Shown piece by piece: positions 52,331 through 61,392 of a stretch of DNA of 64,000 bases. Numbering within the stretch: the first letter of the stretch is position 1; each line of letters opens with the position of its first letter. The DNA lies in contig QBVD01000031.1 of assembly GCA_003058525.1 (NCBI GenBank), positions 17,679-81,678 of the forward strand. Reading direction: 5' to 3'. The position numbers were made by a program, and so were the translations under genes. The stretch is from a gamma proteobacterium symbiont of Ctena orbiculata. GTDB taxonomy: Bacteria; Pseudomonadota; Gammaproteobacteria; Chromatiales; Chromatiaceae. The notes beneath the pieces are model-generated. The model did no database searches and was not told where the DNA came from. It saw nothing but the letters and a program-made list of their open reading frames with translations.

Positions 52331-54334
52331 ATGTCCGATCTCAATCCGCGTCAACAAGCAGCGGTCAACTATATCGATGGCCCACTGCTGGTGCTCGCCG
52401 GAGCGGGCAGCGGCAAGACGCGGGTGATCACCGCCAAGATCGCCCATCTGATAAAACGTTGCGCAATCGATCCGAGATCTATCACGGCGGTCACCTTCAC
52501 CAACAAGGCGGCAAGGGAGATGAAGCAGCGCGTGGCTGGCATGATAGGCCTCGAAAACGGCGCAAGCCCGGCCATCTCCACCTTTCACACCCTGGGCCTC
52601 AATATCATACGCCGGGAGTTGAAGCGAATGGATTACAAGGCCGGCTTCTCCATCTTCGACCAACAGGACAGCGACACCCTGCTCAAAGAGCTGTTGCGTA
52701 AAGGAAACCCGGGAGATGAGTCTGAGCTCAATGCAATCCAGTGGGCCATCTCGGGCTGGAAAAACGACCTGATAACCCCTGAACAGGCACTGAGTGGCGC
52801 AGAGGACGATTTGCAGGCCAGGAAGGCACACCTCTATGCCGCCTATCAGCGAAACCTGAAGGCCTTCAATGCCGTCGATTTCGATGACCTGATCCTGCTG
52901 CCCGTGAGCCTTTTTCGGCAACATCCGGATGCCCTCGAAACCTGGCAGAACCGGATCCGTTATCTGTTGGTTGACGAGTATCAGGACACCAACCAGGCCC
53001 AGTATGAACTGGTCAAGCTACTAGTCGGTGTGCGTGCCGCGTTCACCGTTGTCGGTGACGATGACCAGTCTATCTATGCCTGGCGTGGTGCCCGCCCGGA
53101 AAACCTGGCAAAGCTGCAGTCCGATTTCAGGCAATTGAAATTGATAAAACTTGAGCAGAACTACCGCTCCAGCGGACGTATCCTGCGTTCGGCAAACCAC
53201 CTGATCAGCAACAACCCCCATGTGTTCGACAAGCGGCTCTGGAGCGATCTCGGCCCAGGCCCGGAATTACGTGTGCTCGAATGCCGCAACGAGACGCAGG
53301 AGGCGGAGAAGGTAGTCTCGGAGATCATCCATCTGAAGTTCACGGCAAAGGCCGCCAACAGTGATTTCGCGATCCTCTATCGCGGCAATCACCAGGCGAG
53401 GCAGTTCGAACAGGCGCTGCGCAGTCATAATATCCCCTATTTTCTCAGCGGCGGCACCTCGTTCTTCGCACGCACCGAGGTGAAAGATGTCATGGCCTAC
53501 CTCAGACTGCTGGCAAATCCCGACGACGACAGCGCCTTTCTGCGGATCATCAACACGCCGCGCCGGGAGATAGGTCCCAATACCCTTGAAAAACTCAGCG
53601 CCTATGCCCGTCAACGGGAAACAGGCCTGCTACCGGCCTGCCGCGAGTTGGGACTGCAGAGGGTGTTGAATCAGCGCGCTTATGATCGCTTACAACTATT
53701 TAGCCGGCTGATAGAGGCACGCGCAAGTGAGGCCGAGAACAGCCCGGTGGAGGCGGTCCGCGGTCTGGTGCGGGAGATCGATTACGAAGATTGGATCAGG
53801 GCCAACGCCAGCAGCGACAGCGTGGCGGACAGGCGCATGGAAAACGTCAACGATCTGTTGGAGTGGATCAAAGCCCTCTACAACGGTGAGCTGCAGGAGA
53901 AGAGCCTGGAGGAGATGGTCAATCACCTGACCCTGATGGACCTGTTGGAGCGGCAGAATGAGGAGGAGCAGCAGGACCAGGTCCACCTGATGACCCTGCA
54001 TGCCGCCAAGGGACTTGAGTTTCCCCACGTCTTCCTGGTCGGTATGGAAGAGGAGCTACTGCCCCATCGCAGCAGTATCGAGGAAGAGAACATCGAGGAG
54101 GAGCGCCGCCTGGCCTATGTGGGCATCACCCGTGCACGACGCAGCCTGACCCTCACTTATGCCGCCAAACGCAAGCGCTTCGGCGAGATGATCCCCTGCG
54201 AGCCGAGCCGCTTCCTGCAGGAACTACCCGAAGAGGACATCAGCTGGGAGGGCCGCAACAGCCAGCTCAGCCAGGAGGAGAAGCAGCAACGGGGATCGGC
54301 CCATCTGGCCAACCTGAAATCCCTGCTTTCATAA
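52331..54334 (+). CDS. rep: ATP-dependent DNA helicase Rep
   Basis: A 667-residue superfamily 1A 3'-5' helicase that clears proteins ahead of replication forks. Motif I is LAGAGSGKTRVITAKIAHL, Ia TFTNKAAREMK, II LLVDEYQDTNQAQYELVKLL, III VGDDDQSIYAWRGA, IV LEQNYRSS, V VHLMTLHAAKGLEFPHVFLVGMEEELLPH and VI EERRLAYVGITRARRSLTLTYA. Length and the DEYQDTNQAQYEL segment favour Rep over UvrD. Confidence 0.95.
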   Translation: MSDLNPRQQAAVNYIDGPLLVLAGAGSGKTRVITAKIAHLIKRCAIDPRSITAVTFTNKAAREMKQRVAGMIGLENGASPAISTFHTLGLNIIRRELKRMDYKAGFSIFDQQDSDTLLKELLRKGNPGDESELNAIQWAISGWKNDLITPEQALSGAEDDLQARKAHLYAAYQRNLKAFNAVDFDDLILLPVSLFRQHPDALETWQNRIRYLLVDEYQDTNQAQYELVKLLVGVRAAFTVVGDDDQSIYAWRGARPENLAKLQSDFRQLKLIKLEQNYRSSGRILRSANHLISNNPHVFDKRLWSDLGPGPELRVLECRNETQEAEKVVSEIIHLKFTAKAANSDFAILYRGNHQARQFEQALRSHNIPYFLSGGTSFFARTEVKDVMAYLRLLANPDDDSAFLRIINTPRREIGPNTLEKLSAYARQRETGLLPACRELGLQRVLNQRAYDRLQLFSRLIEARASEAENSPVEAVRGLVREIDYEDWIRANASSDSVADRRMENVNDLLEWIKALYNGELQEKSLEEMVNHLTLMDLLERQNEEEQQDQVHLMTLHAAKGLEFPHVFLVGMEEELLPHRSSIEEENIEEERRLAYVGITRARRSLTLTYAAKRKRFGEMIPCEPSRFLQELPEEDISWEGRNSQLSQEEKQQRGSAHLANLKSLLS

Positions 54335-54335
54335 C

Positions 54336-54357
54336 AGGCTGTATGAGGCCGTTTTTT
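54336..54357 (+). terminator. Possible intrinsic terminator of rep
   Basis: Just after the stop, ACAGGC and GCCGT can form a short stem with one bulge around the loop TGTATGAG, followed by T6. The stem is weak. Confidence 0.35.
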
Positions 54358-54364
54358 GATAAGC

Positions 54365-54394
54365 GTCCGCAAATGAACGCGAATTAACGCAAAT
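54365..54394 (+). repeat. Family A dispersed repeat
   Basis: GTCCGCAAATGAACGCGAAT then TAACGCAAAT, the cleanest family A copy in the window. It is followed at once by family B and C elements, the same order as at 63393-63657. Confidence 0.65.
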
Positions 54395-54418
54395 GATATT
54401 TTATTGCAACGTAGCCGC

Positions 54419-54504
54419 GTAGGGTGCGGCTTGCCGCACCAATACACAATTCTCACGATGGCACAGGCATATTTAGGTTGAAGGTGCGGCAAGCCGCACC
54501 CTAC
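54419..54504. repeat. Family B REP pair (REPIN-like)
   Basis: The GTAG-headed hairpin unit at 54419-54440 and its exact reverse complement at 54483-54504 (GGTGCGG-CAAG-CCGCACC then CTAC), 42 bp apart. The 42-bp interior resembles, in reverse orientation, that of the 63437-63522 copy (AACCTAA...CACCAT). Confidence 0.78.
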
Positions 54505-54533
54505 ATGTAAAGAACATTCACGCTCATTACATT

Positions 54534-54616
54534 GTTCCCAGGCTCCTGCGTGGGAATGCATACACCTGATTGAACGGCAGAACAAAATAGGGATTCCCAC
54601 GGAGGACCGTGGGAAC
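54534..54616 (+). repeat. Family C dispersed repeat
   Basis: An 83-bp element starting GTTCCCAGGCTCCTGCGTGG and ending GATTCCCACGGAGGACCGTG plus GGAAC, with a hairpin at each end and the ATGCATA motif after the first. It follows the family B pair by 30 bp. Confidence 0.65.
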
Positions 54617-54629
54617 CAGAATAGCCGCC

Positions 54630-55136
54630 TTAGTGGGTGAGCACCCAACTGACGATAGTGCGGATATTGTCATCGGAGACATGGGCATTGGGCGGCATCG
54701 GCACCTGGCCCCAGGTTCCCACACCACCGCTTTTCACCTTGGTCACCAGCATATCCAGGGCACCAGCGTCACCTTTGTACTTGGCGGCGACCTCTGTGTA
54801 GGCGGGACCGACCACTTTGGTTGCGACCTGGTGACAGGCCATGCAGCCGGACTGGGTGGCCAGGGCCAGCGCATCGCCACCCGCGGCAGGCGCGGCTTCT
54901 GCGGCTGTTGCGGCTTCAGCAGCGGGGGCCTCGGTTGCCGGGGCTTCTGCAGCAGGCGCTTCAGCGGCAGCGGTCTGGGTTGCCGGCGCGGCGGCGGGTT
55001 TGGCCTCACCCGCCACGCTCACCTTACCGATAGGGGCAATTCTTTCGAGCACATCCGCCCGCTCCTCGGCCATCAGTTGACTGGTTAGTCCCGCCAGGGC
55101 GATGAGGACAGACAGGGATACGGCTTTAATCTTCAC
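54630..55136 (-). CDS. Cytochrome c5 family protein with Ala/Glu/Pro-rich linker
   Basis: A 168-residue exported cytochrome. The signal peptide is MKIKAVSLSVLIALAGLTSQLMA. A low-complexity Ala/Pro/Glu linker (residues about 46-86; repeated AAEAPA units) leads to a class I haem domain with SGCMACHQV (98-102) and an axial methionine in QVPMPPNAHVSDDNIRTIVSWVL. The domain is typical of cytochrome c5/c555 electron carriers. The linker may let the haem domain reach across the periplasm. It converges with rep, separated by the repeat cluster. Confidence 0.9.
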   Translation of the reverse strand: MKIKAVSLSVLIALAGLTSQLMAEERADVLERIAPIGKVSVAGEAKPAAAPATQTAAAEAPAAEAPATEAPAAEAATAAEAAPAAGGDALALATQSGCMACHQVATKVVGPAYTEVAAKYKGDAGALDMLVTKVKSGGVGTWGQVPMPPNAHVSDDNIRTIVSWVLTH

Positions 55137-55323
55137 GGGCTCTTCCTCCGTTGTTACTCTTGAGGCCAGTGGCCTGGGCTATTCGCAAAACCTGACAATT
55201 ATACCCACAGGTGGCAAAAAGTTCGAACCGACTCTATCCCGGGCTGTCATCCTTCTGATTCGGGGCGGTCGATTATGGGTTGGACGCCGTCGGCGCCTGT
55301 CGTTACACTACGCTTCCTATTCA

Positions 55324-55400
55324 GCGCCCGTAGCTCAGCTGGATAGAGTACCGCCCTCCGAAGGCGGGGGTCACAGGTTCAAATCCTGTCGGGCGCGCCA
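55324..55400 (+). tRNA. tRNA-Arg (anticodon CCG)
   Basis: A 77-nt cloverleaf. The acceptor stem is GCGCCCG/CGGGCGC with discriminator G and encoded CCA (55398-55400). The D arm contains TAGCTCAGCTGGATAGAG. The anticodon stem-loop is CCGCC-CTCCGAA-GGCGG with CCG at 55358-55360, and the T arm is ACAGG-TTCAAAT-CCTGT. CCG decodes the arginine codon CGG. Confidence 0.97.
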
Positions 55401-55516
55401 TTTCCATCAAGGGACGGACATTCCCCGACAGCCGGCAAATCAGCGGAATCGCGCAAAAACCGCATTGAGCGTTACGCGTTCAGGACTACCCGATAGTACC
55501 CATATTGGAGGCGGAT

Positions 55517-56476
55517 TTGTTTAATAAGGGTGTATTTCTTGATGTGGGCTCCGTCGACCCTGGAGACATCGCCTGGTCACCACTCAAAGCCATGGCCCGC
55601 CATTGGGGCTGGCATCAGGCTACTGCATCCCGACAGACAATGGAACGGATCATCGATGCCGAACTGGTGATAAGCAACAAGGTGGTGCTCGATCGTTCCC
55701 AGTTAATCGTCTGCCGTAATCTCAAGCTGATCTGTATCGCTGCGACCGGAAGCAACAATGTGGACCTTGAAGCGGCCGCCGAACTCGGCATCGCTGTAAC
55801 AAACATTACCGGCTACGCCACCCCCTCGGTGGTACAACACGTATTTTCACTGATCCTCTCTCTCGCTACTCAACAACAGAATTATCAGAAAGCGGTCACA
55901 AGAGGCGACTGGCAGCGAGCAAGCCATTTCTGTTTCCTTGACTACCCCATCTGGGAGTTGTCGGGTAAATGCATGGGCATCCTGGGCTACGGCGAACTGG
56001 GCCGTGGGGTGGGCCGGTTGGCCAAGGCATTCGGTATGAGCGTGTTGGTGGCCCAGCGGCCTGGCAGCGGACCAAACCCCGACCGCGTACCTTTGGATGA
56101 GCTGTTGCCCCAGGTGGACGTGCTTTCACTGCATGTCCCCTTGACACCGAACACCCGCAACCTGATCGGCACCCGCGAACTGGCCTTGATGCAGCCTCAT
56201 GCCCTGTTGATCAATACCGCCCGCGGTGGCATCGTAGATGAATCAGCACTGGCGGAAGCATTGGTTAACGGCAAGCTTGGCGGGGCCGGAATAGATGTGC
56301 TTGTCGCGGAACCGCCGGTAGACGGCAATCCGTTGCTCAACCCTGAGGTCCCCAATCTGATTGTCACACCCCATATCGCCTGGGCCAGCCGTGAAGCAAG
56401 GCAGCGGCTGGTCGATGACGTGACTGTCAATATCCAGGCCTTTCTAGCCGGTAAGATTCGAAATCGCGTCGTATAG
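55517..56476 (+). CDS. D-2-hydroxyacid dehydrogenase (glycerate dehydrogenase-like)
   Basis: Predicted 319 residues starting at a TTG (55517) with GGAGG five bases upstream; no ATG is available near the conserved start FNKGVFLDVGSVDPGD. The NAD domain has GKCMGILGYGELGRGVGRLAKAFGMSVLVAQRP. Catalytic residues lie in INTARGGIVDESALAEAL (Arg), AGIDVLVAEPPVDGNPLL (Glu) and VTPHIAWASREARQRL (His). The overall layout resembles HprA-type glycerate/hydroxypyruvate reductases. The exact substrate is not determined by sequence. Confidence 0.88.
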   Translation: MFNKGVFLDVGSVDPGDIAWSPLKAMARHWGWHQATASRQTMERIIDAELVISNKVVLDRSQLIVCRNLKLICIAATGSNNVDLEAAAELGIAVTNITGYATPSVVQHVFSLILSLATQQQNYQKAVTRGDWQRASHFCFLDYPIWELSGKCMGILGYGELGRGVGRLAKAFGMSVLVAQRPGSGPNPDRVPLDELLPQVDVLSLHVPLTPNTRNLIGTRELALMQPHALLINTARGGIVDESALAEALVNGKLGGAGIDVLVAEPPVDGNPLLNPEVPNLIVTPHIAWASREARQRLVDDVTVNIQAFLAGKIRNRVV

Positions 56477-56715
56477 CGCAATCATCTTGAAGCTGTATGG
56501 AGATATGCCGGATCAAGATCAATTGTTTTGAATATAACCGTGCATAACCTGCCCAGCCCAGGATCCGCCTACATTCAGCCATCTCTGCATCATCCAGCAT
56601 TGTGATGTTGTCAATAGGCTTATACTTGGTCCAGATATGAAGTTTTTCCTATCTAAACTTTGGCGTACACAATACTTAGAATAAACCGACCTGTTATTTA
56701 TTTAGGTGAGAATGT

Positions 56716-58056
56716 GTGAACCTTCGATTCAGACTCAATCTTATCGTGACACTGGTACTGTTGATCATCCTTGTAATCAGCGCCATACAGGCGGTCAATA
56801 ACGCACGGGAAAACGTCCGTGCCGAATTGGCGTCAGCGATGGTGTTTGCCGCGCATATGCTGGCGGCGGAGCTACGGCATGTTTATCAGACCGAGGAGCT
56901 CAGACAGCAACAGCCTGCCCCATTCAAGTTGGATCGGTTGGTAAATGTTCGTCATCTTCAGATCGCTTTTTACGACCTTCAGAATAACTTGGTTGAAAGT
57001 AACGACATAACATCCCCGGAAAACAGCGACTCCACTCCTGATTGGTTCAAACAACTGATGCAGACAGCGTTGCGGGACATAACCAAGATACGACTGCCCG
57101 TCTATGTCAATACAGCCAAACAGGGGGAGCTTGTCATCAGTCCGGAGCCGAACAGCGAAATTGCGGAGGCGTGGGAAGAAACCAAAATGTTGCTGACGAT
57201 GATTTCTCTGGTATTCCTGGCTGTAAACATAATGGTTTATATTGTTGTATCACACGCACTAAGACCGATTTCACATATCACAAAGGCTTTGTCCGACATT
57301 GAGTCAGGGCAGCTTGGAACGCGTCTCCCAATCTTCAAGCTTCCTGAAATGGCGGGTATCAGCCACAAGTTCAATACGATGGCATCGACATTGCAAAGCA
57401 GCATCCGGGATAACCATCGCCTGACCCAGCAGATCATTTCCCTGCAAGAGGCAGAGCGAAAAAGTCTTGCGCAAGAGCTACACGATGAGATAGGTCAGCA
57501 TTTGACAGCGATACATGTTGACGCATCAGTGATACAGCAATCCAGGGATCTATCATCCAGTATAAAAAGCGCCCAGGCAATCGATGAGGTTGCGTGCCAA
57601 ATGATCGTGATTCTGAGAAGCATGTTAAAGCGCCTGAGACCCGGCGGTCTTGATGAGTTAAGCTTCATTGAAGCGCTGCAAGAGCTCATCAATTCCTGGC
57701 AAGAGCGGCATTCACAGACAGATCTCACATATCATATAAAGGGACAGTTTTCCGCACTTGACGAAACCAGGCAGTTGACCCTGTACCGTATTCTGCAGGA
57801 ATGCCTGACAAATATCAGTCGTCACTCAAAGGCCACTGAAATCAGGATTGAATTGGAGGAATGCACGACAACCTATGAACTTGAGGTGGCAGATAACGGA
57901 GAGGGTTTTGACATGTCGGAGCAGAGACCCGGTTTCGGCCTGTCAGGAATGCAGCAACGGGTCAACAGTGTGAATGGTCTGATCGATATCAACAGCAGAC
58001 CTGGAGAGGGTGTGATCATCCGGGTAAGCATCCCTAAGCAAGGAGAAGTCATGTGA
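56716..58056 (+). CDS. MoxY/NarX-type sensor histidine kinase (system 1)
   Basis: A 446-residue membrane kinase, GTG start with AGGTGAG upstream. Two helices (8-28 and about 160-180) bracket a LapD/MoxY-like periplasmic domain (LDRLVNVRHLQIAFYDLQNNLVESN). A HAMP segment follows (SHALRPISHITKALSDIESGQLGTRLP). The HisKA_3 dimerisation domain is QEAERKSLAQELHDEIGQHLTAIHVDAS, with the phospho-accepting histidine in ELHDE. The ATP domain ends in EVADNGEGFD and GFGLSGMQQRVNSVNGLIDINS. It overlaps its response regulator gene by 4 bp. It is paralogous to the kinase at 61393. Confidence 0.92.
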   Translation: MNLRFRLNLIVTLVLLIILVISAIQAVNNARENVRAELASAMVFAAHMLAAELRHVYQTEELRQQQPAPFKLDRLVNVRHLQIAFYDLQNNLVESNDITSPENSDSTPDWFKQLMQTALRDITKIRLPVYVNTAKQGELVISPEPNSEIAEAWEETKMLLTMISLVFLAVNIMVYIVVSHALRPISHITKALSDIESGQLGTRLPIFKLPEMAGISHKFNTMASTLQSSIRDNHRLTQQIISLQEAERKSLAQELHDEIGQHLTAIHVDASVIQQSRDLSSSIKSAQAIDEVACQMIVILRSMLKRLRPGGLDELSFIEALQELINSWQERHSQTDLTYHIKGQFSALDETRQLTLYRILQECLTNISRHSKATEIRIELEECTTTYELEVADNGEGFDMSEQRPGFGLSGMQQRVNSVNGLIDINSRPGEGVIIRVSIPKQGEVM

Positions 58057-58697
58057 GTCAGACCATCAACGTCCTGCTGGCGGACGATCACGTCGTTGTC
58101 AGGTCCGGCCTGACCAGACTACTGGAACAAAACAGCGACATGGTCGTGATAGGTAAAGCTGAGAATGGTGAGCAAGCCTACCGGTTATACAGTGAATCCA
58201 TGCCTGATGTATTGGTTATGGATGTGTCGATGCCCGGCATGGGAGGTCTCGAGGCTTTGAGACGAATTATAGGACGTTGGCCCGACGCGAAGATTATCAT
58301 GTACAGCATGCATGAAAACATCACCTACGCAATCCAGTCAATGGCAGCCGGCGCCATGGGATATGTCGCAAAATCAGGGTCTACAAACGATCTGATAAAT
58401 GCCGTGCGGCAAGCGAGTATTGGGAAAAGTTTTTTGAGCACGGATATGGCTCAGAAAGTAGCCCTGCATAGTGAGACCGGCGATCATGATCCCACGCGAA
58501 GACTGACAACAAGGGAATTTGAAGTGTTCCGTCTGTTGGCAAAAGGCAACACTGTTGAGGAGATAGCCAGTCACCTGGATATTGGACACAAGACCGTCGC
58601 CAATTATCAAACGAGCATCAAACAAAAGCTCGGCATTAACTCCCCTGTCGAACTTGTTCGACTCGCAATTAGATATGGAGTCATACCGAAAGCGTAG
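58053..58697 (+). CDS. LuxR-family response regulator (system 1)
   Basis: A 214-residue NarL/FixJ-type regulator, GTG start overlapping the kinase stop. The receiver domain has LLADDHVVVRSGLTRLL, the phospho-acceptor in DVLVMDVSMPGMGG and AKSGSTNDLINAV. The DNA-binding domain is RRLTTREFEVFRLLAKGNTVEEIASHLDIGHKTVANYQTSIKQKLGI. It is a close paralogue of the regulator at 62737. Confidence 0.94.
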   Translation: MSQTINVLLADDHVVVRSGLTRLLEQNSDMVVIGKAENGEQAYRLYSESMPDVLVMDVSMPGMGGLEALRRIIGRWPDAKIIMYSMHENITYAIQSMAAGAMGYVAKSGSTNDLINAVRQASIGKSFLSTDMAQKVALHSETGDHDPTRRLTTREFEVFRLLAKGNTVEEIASHLDIGHKTVANYQTSIKQKLGINSPVELVRLAIRYGVIPKA

Positions 58698-58725
58698 ATA
58701 TCACTTCCAAATCATGCAGCATAAA

Positions 58726-58749
58726 TCAGAGCCTGTTACCAGGCCCTGA
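58726..58749. terminator. Hairpin between convergent regulator and ABM-like genes
   Basis: TCAGAGCCTG-TTAC-CAGGCCCTGA, a 10-bp stem with one mismatch. It resembles the core of family D (CTGTTAACA next to GGCCCT) and the hairpin at 59151-59164. Confidence 0.5.
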
Positions 58750-58753
58750 GGCA

Positions 58754-59116
58754 TTAACGCCGAAAACCGATTTCCATCGTAAAGAAATCCGGATTCAATG
58801 CACTCAGGGGTTCGCGCAGTTTTTCGATCTCGGAGGCAGGCGCATGAATCTCCAACCGGGTGATATCAGCGATCTTCAAGGCCTGATCCAGCAGTGCGCT
58901 CACGTTATCGAGATGTGCAAGTATCCCCTCCGCATCGATGTAACCTTCGCGGCAGTGTGCCTGCATGCCATTGAAACTGAAACCGTAGTGCATACATCTG
59001 GGCTCTGTCCCGGTTTTTTCCACAAACTGCTCACCAAGGTCACGAAACTCATCAAGTTTTCCTTCGTGGATCTTGAAGTACGGGACCAAGGTACAGCAGG
59101 GGTCGCTCAGTGCCAT
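58754..59116 (-). CDS. Small alpha/beta-barrel (ABM-like) protein of unknown function
   Basis: A 120-residue soluble protein: CCTLVPYFKIHEGKLDEFRDLGEQFVEKTGTEPRCMHYGFSFNGMQAHCREGYIDAEGILAHLDNVSALLDQALKIADITRLEIHAPASEIEKLREPLSALNPDFFTMEIGFRR. The pattern (a strand, a long helix, a GF/Y-x-hydrophobic strand, a REGY strand, DAE-x-hydrophobic helix) fits the dimeric ABM (antibiotic biosynthesis monooxygenase)/ferredoxin-like barrel. No haem or catalytic residues can be assigned. It lies between the TonB receptor and the first two-component system; whether they share a pathway is unknown. Confidence 0.7.
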   Translation of the reverse strand: MALSDPCCTLVPYFKIHEGKLDEFRDLGEQFVEKTGTEPRCMHYGFSFNGMQAHCREGYIDAEGILAHLDNVSALLDQALKIADITRLEIHAPASEIEKLREPLSALNPDFFTMEIGFRR

Positions 59117-59150
59117 GGTTGTTCTCCTTAGATGGTTGTCGTCTGCTTAT

Positions 59151-59164
59151 GCCTGTCAACAGGC
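59151..59164 (-). terminator. Short hairpin between the TonB receptor and ABM-like genes
   Basis: GCCTG-TCAA-CAGGC, a 5-bp perfect stem with the sequence CAGGCCCTGA shared with 58740-58749. There is no T-run, so its role is uncertain. Confidence 0.35.
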
Positions 59165-59193
59165 CCTGATTATCCGCAATGTCTCATCAATTC

Positions 59194-59214
59194 GGTGCGG
59201 CAAGCCGCACCCTA
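59194..59214 (-). repeat. Single family B REP unit
   Basis: GGTGCGG-CAAG-CCGCACC followed by CTA(G). This is a lone unit without an inverted partner, just downstream of the TonB receptor stop. Confidence 0.65.
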
Positions 59215-59220
59215 GGTGAC

Positions 59221-61284
59221 TTATCCTTCAAAGTCGTAACGCAGGGTCAAGCCGGCATAGACATCCCGGTCAGGCGCCGGTTCGAAATAGCGTCCGCCAA
59301 AAGCGTTGATGCGCACATTCCCGTTGTATTGCTTATCGAACATATTATTCACACCGACGAAGGGTGAAATTTCCCAGGGACCGATAAATTTACTATAGCC
59401 GAGACGCAGGTCGGCCACGGTATAGGAATCATTGGTGACCGTATTCGCGTTATTGGCGTAGATCTCATCCACATAGAGGGCGGTAAACTGGCTGTATATA
59501 CCGTTGGGATGGGTATAGGTGAAATCGGCGCTGAGTAGATTTTCGGGGACACCGGGAATGACATTGCCGCTGAAATCGTTGCCGTTGTCATCGATGAACT
59601 CATCAAACTCAAAGTCAGAATAGGTATAGGCCAGGGTAGCGATCAGATATTTAATCGGTTCAAACACCAACTGAGCCTCCAATCCGTTGCGTCTCGATTC
59701 ACCCGCGTTCTCATAGAATTCGGTATCATCAATCTCAAAAGGAACCAACTCGTCTGTGACATCCATAGTGAACAGAGCCAGGTCATAACGGACCTCGCCC
59801 CCCAGCACACCCTTGACGCCGATTTCGTAACTGGTGGCAACCTGTGGATCGAGCTCCTGGTTGAAGCCGGCACCGTCGGGGTCACGCAGCTCGACAGCCG
59901 TGGGCGATTCGAAGGAGCGGGAAATATTGGCATATAGATTGAGTCCGGACCTGGGTGTGTAGCGCAGTCCCAGGGTCGGGCTGAACTTACGGAAGCTGCG
60001 ATCGCCGGAGTCGTCGCCATTACTGAGAAAGTTGTCATCCACATCGAAGTCAAGGCGGTCGTAACGCCCACCCAATGTGAGCTCCATCTGTTCGCTGATG
60101 CTGTATTCGTTCTGTATGTAGACGCCGATACTGTCGACCTGTTCGTCCTGGTCCTGAATCTTCGTGCCCAGCCTGTCGCCCGCCAGCAGAAATCGCTTGC
60201 GCTCATCCTCCTGACGATCAAGATCGACTCCCAACGTAAGCCGGTTGGCGTGTCCCGAGAAGGGAGCGGTATGGGTATACTGTGCTCCACCGCCAAACGC
60301 AAAACGATCCAACAGAATGCCATGACCGGTCGCCCCGATAGGCAGACGGTTGGCAAGGTCGCGGGAGACATAGTAGTTGCGCACGCGCAGCTCACCACGC
60401 TCACCCAGCGGCCTGTCGTAGACAAAACCGAGCCTTGTCTGCTCCAGCTTCTCGCCGGAATCGAGGCTGAGGTTGCGGGTCCATGCCTGGGTCGGATCCT
60501 CGTCGACCAGGGCCTCTGTCAGGCCGCCGGGATCGTCGGCCTGGGGCGAGTCGGTGTAGTTGAGTACGGTGGTGAGGCGGCCGCCACCGGCGAAATCGAA
60601 GCCGAATTTACTGTTGAGGGCGCTGAGCTCGGTGGCGCTGTGTTCCCGATAGCCGTCATAACTCAGATCGGAGATGTTGAGCAGATAGTCGAAGCGTTCA
60701 TGCTTGCCGCCAAACTTGAGTTGGTGCTTCTGAAATCCATCTTCGCCAAAGGTTGGGCGAAAGGAGATGAAGGGGGTATCGGGCGGCTGCTCGGACTCGA
60801 TCAGCAACGCACCTCCCGAAGCGTTGCCATAGAGGGCGGAGACGGGCCCGCGGATCACCTGCATGTTACCGATTGAGCCGATATCGATACTATCCACATT
60901 GGCCTGGCCGTCCGGCAGGGTTTCGGGGATACCGTCCACCAATACCTTGATGCCGCGAATACCGAAGGCGGAGCGGGCGCCGAAGCCGCGGATGGAGACA
61001 CGCAGATCCTGGGCGAAGTTATAGCGATTCTGCATGAAGATACCCGGTACCTTGGCAAGGGATTCGTCCAGACCCAGCTGCGGCTCGGCAAACTGGATCT
61101 CCTCCTGCTGCACGATACCGATAGCGGCGGGCACGGTCTCCAGTGATTTTTCGACCCGCGTGGCGGTGACCGAGATATCGTCCAGGGCGGTCGCTCTACC
61201 GGCTTCATCGGCAATGGCGACGCTGGATCGGAAGGCAATGAATATTAATACGGCGGGTATTAGAGTTTGACGAACATCAGGCAT
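59221..61284 (-). CDS. TonB-dependent outer-membrane receptor
   Basis: A 687-residue protein. The signal peptide (MPDVRQTLIPAVLIFIAFRSSVAIA) is followed by a TonB-box-like DDISVTATRVEK and the plug domain (QFAEPQLGLDESLAKVPGIFMQNRYNFAQDLRVSIRGFGARSAFGIRGIKVLVDGIPETLPDGQANVDSIDIGSIGNMQVIRGPVSALYGNASGGALLIE). The remaining 500 residues form alternating strands of a 22-strand barrel, including the late conserved RYTPRSGLNLYANISRSFESPTAVELRDP and TSYEIGVKG. The start at 61284 begins the signal peptide; the open frame extends upstream into the divergent promoter region. The ligand is unknown; the plug resembles FecA/IutA-like receptors only in a general way. It is flanked by two MoxYX-like systems. 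Confidence 0.93.
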   Translation of the reverse strand: MPDVRQTLIPAVLIFIAFRSSVAIADEAGRATALDDISVTATRVEKSLETVPAAIGIVQQEEIQFAEPQLGLDESLAKVPGIFMQNRYNFAQDLRVSIRGFGARSAFGIRGIKVLVDGIPETLPDGQANVDSIDIGSIGNMQVIRGPVSALYGNASGGALLIESEQPPDTPFISFRPTFGEDGFQKHQLKFGGKHERFDYLLNISDLSYDGYREHSATELSALNSKFGFDFAGGGRLTTVLNYTDSPQADDPGGLTEALVDEDPTQAWTRNLSLDSGEKLEQTRLGFVYDRPLGERGELRVRNYYVSRDLANRLPIGATGHGILLDRFAFGGGAQYTHTAPFSGHANRLTLGVDLDRQEDERKRFLLAGDRLGTKIQDQDEQVDSIGVYIQNEYSISEQMELTLGGRYDRLDFDVDDNFLSNGDDSGDRSFRKFSPTLGLRYTPRSGLNLYANISRSFESPTAVELRDPDGAGFNQELDPQVATSYEIGVKGVLGGEVRYDLALFTMDVTDELVPFEIDDTEFYENAGESRRNGLEAQLVFEPIKYLIATLAYTYSDFEFDEFIDDNGNDFSGNVIPGVPENLLSADFTYTHPNGIYSQFTALYVDEIYANNANTVTNDSYTVADLRLGYSKFIGPWEISPFVGVNNMFDKQYNGNVRINAFGGRYFEPAPDRDVYAGLTLRYDFEG

Positions 61285-61326
61285 CGTGTTTGACTCCGAT
61301 AGAATGGACGGCTTGTATATCCTTAT

Positions 61327-61355
61327 AAATAATCCAGTTGTCTTAGTGGTGCCAA
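61327..61355 (-). promoter_or_regulatory. Candidate promoter of the TonB receptor gene
   Basis: On the minus strand TTGGCA (61350-61355), 17 bp, and an AT-rich TTATTT (61327-61332), about 43 bp before the start codon. The 108-bp divergent gap must hold promoters for both the receptor and the second histidine kinase. Confidence 0.35.
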
Positions 61356-61392
61356 GGGATATTTTCCCGACAACTACCGACCGGGGGTTCCC

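Noticed and set aside
60250..60876. 208-codon open frame on the plus strand
   Set aside because: Antisense to the barrel region of the TonB receptor; no recognisable family or ribosome site.
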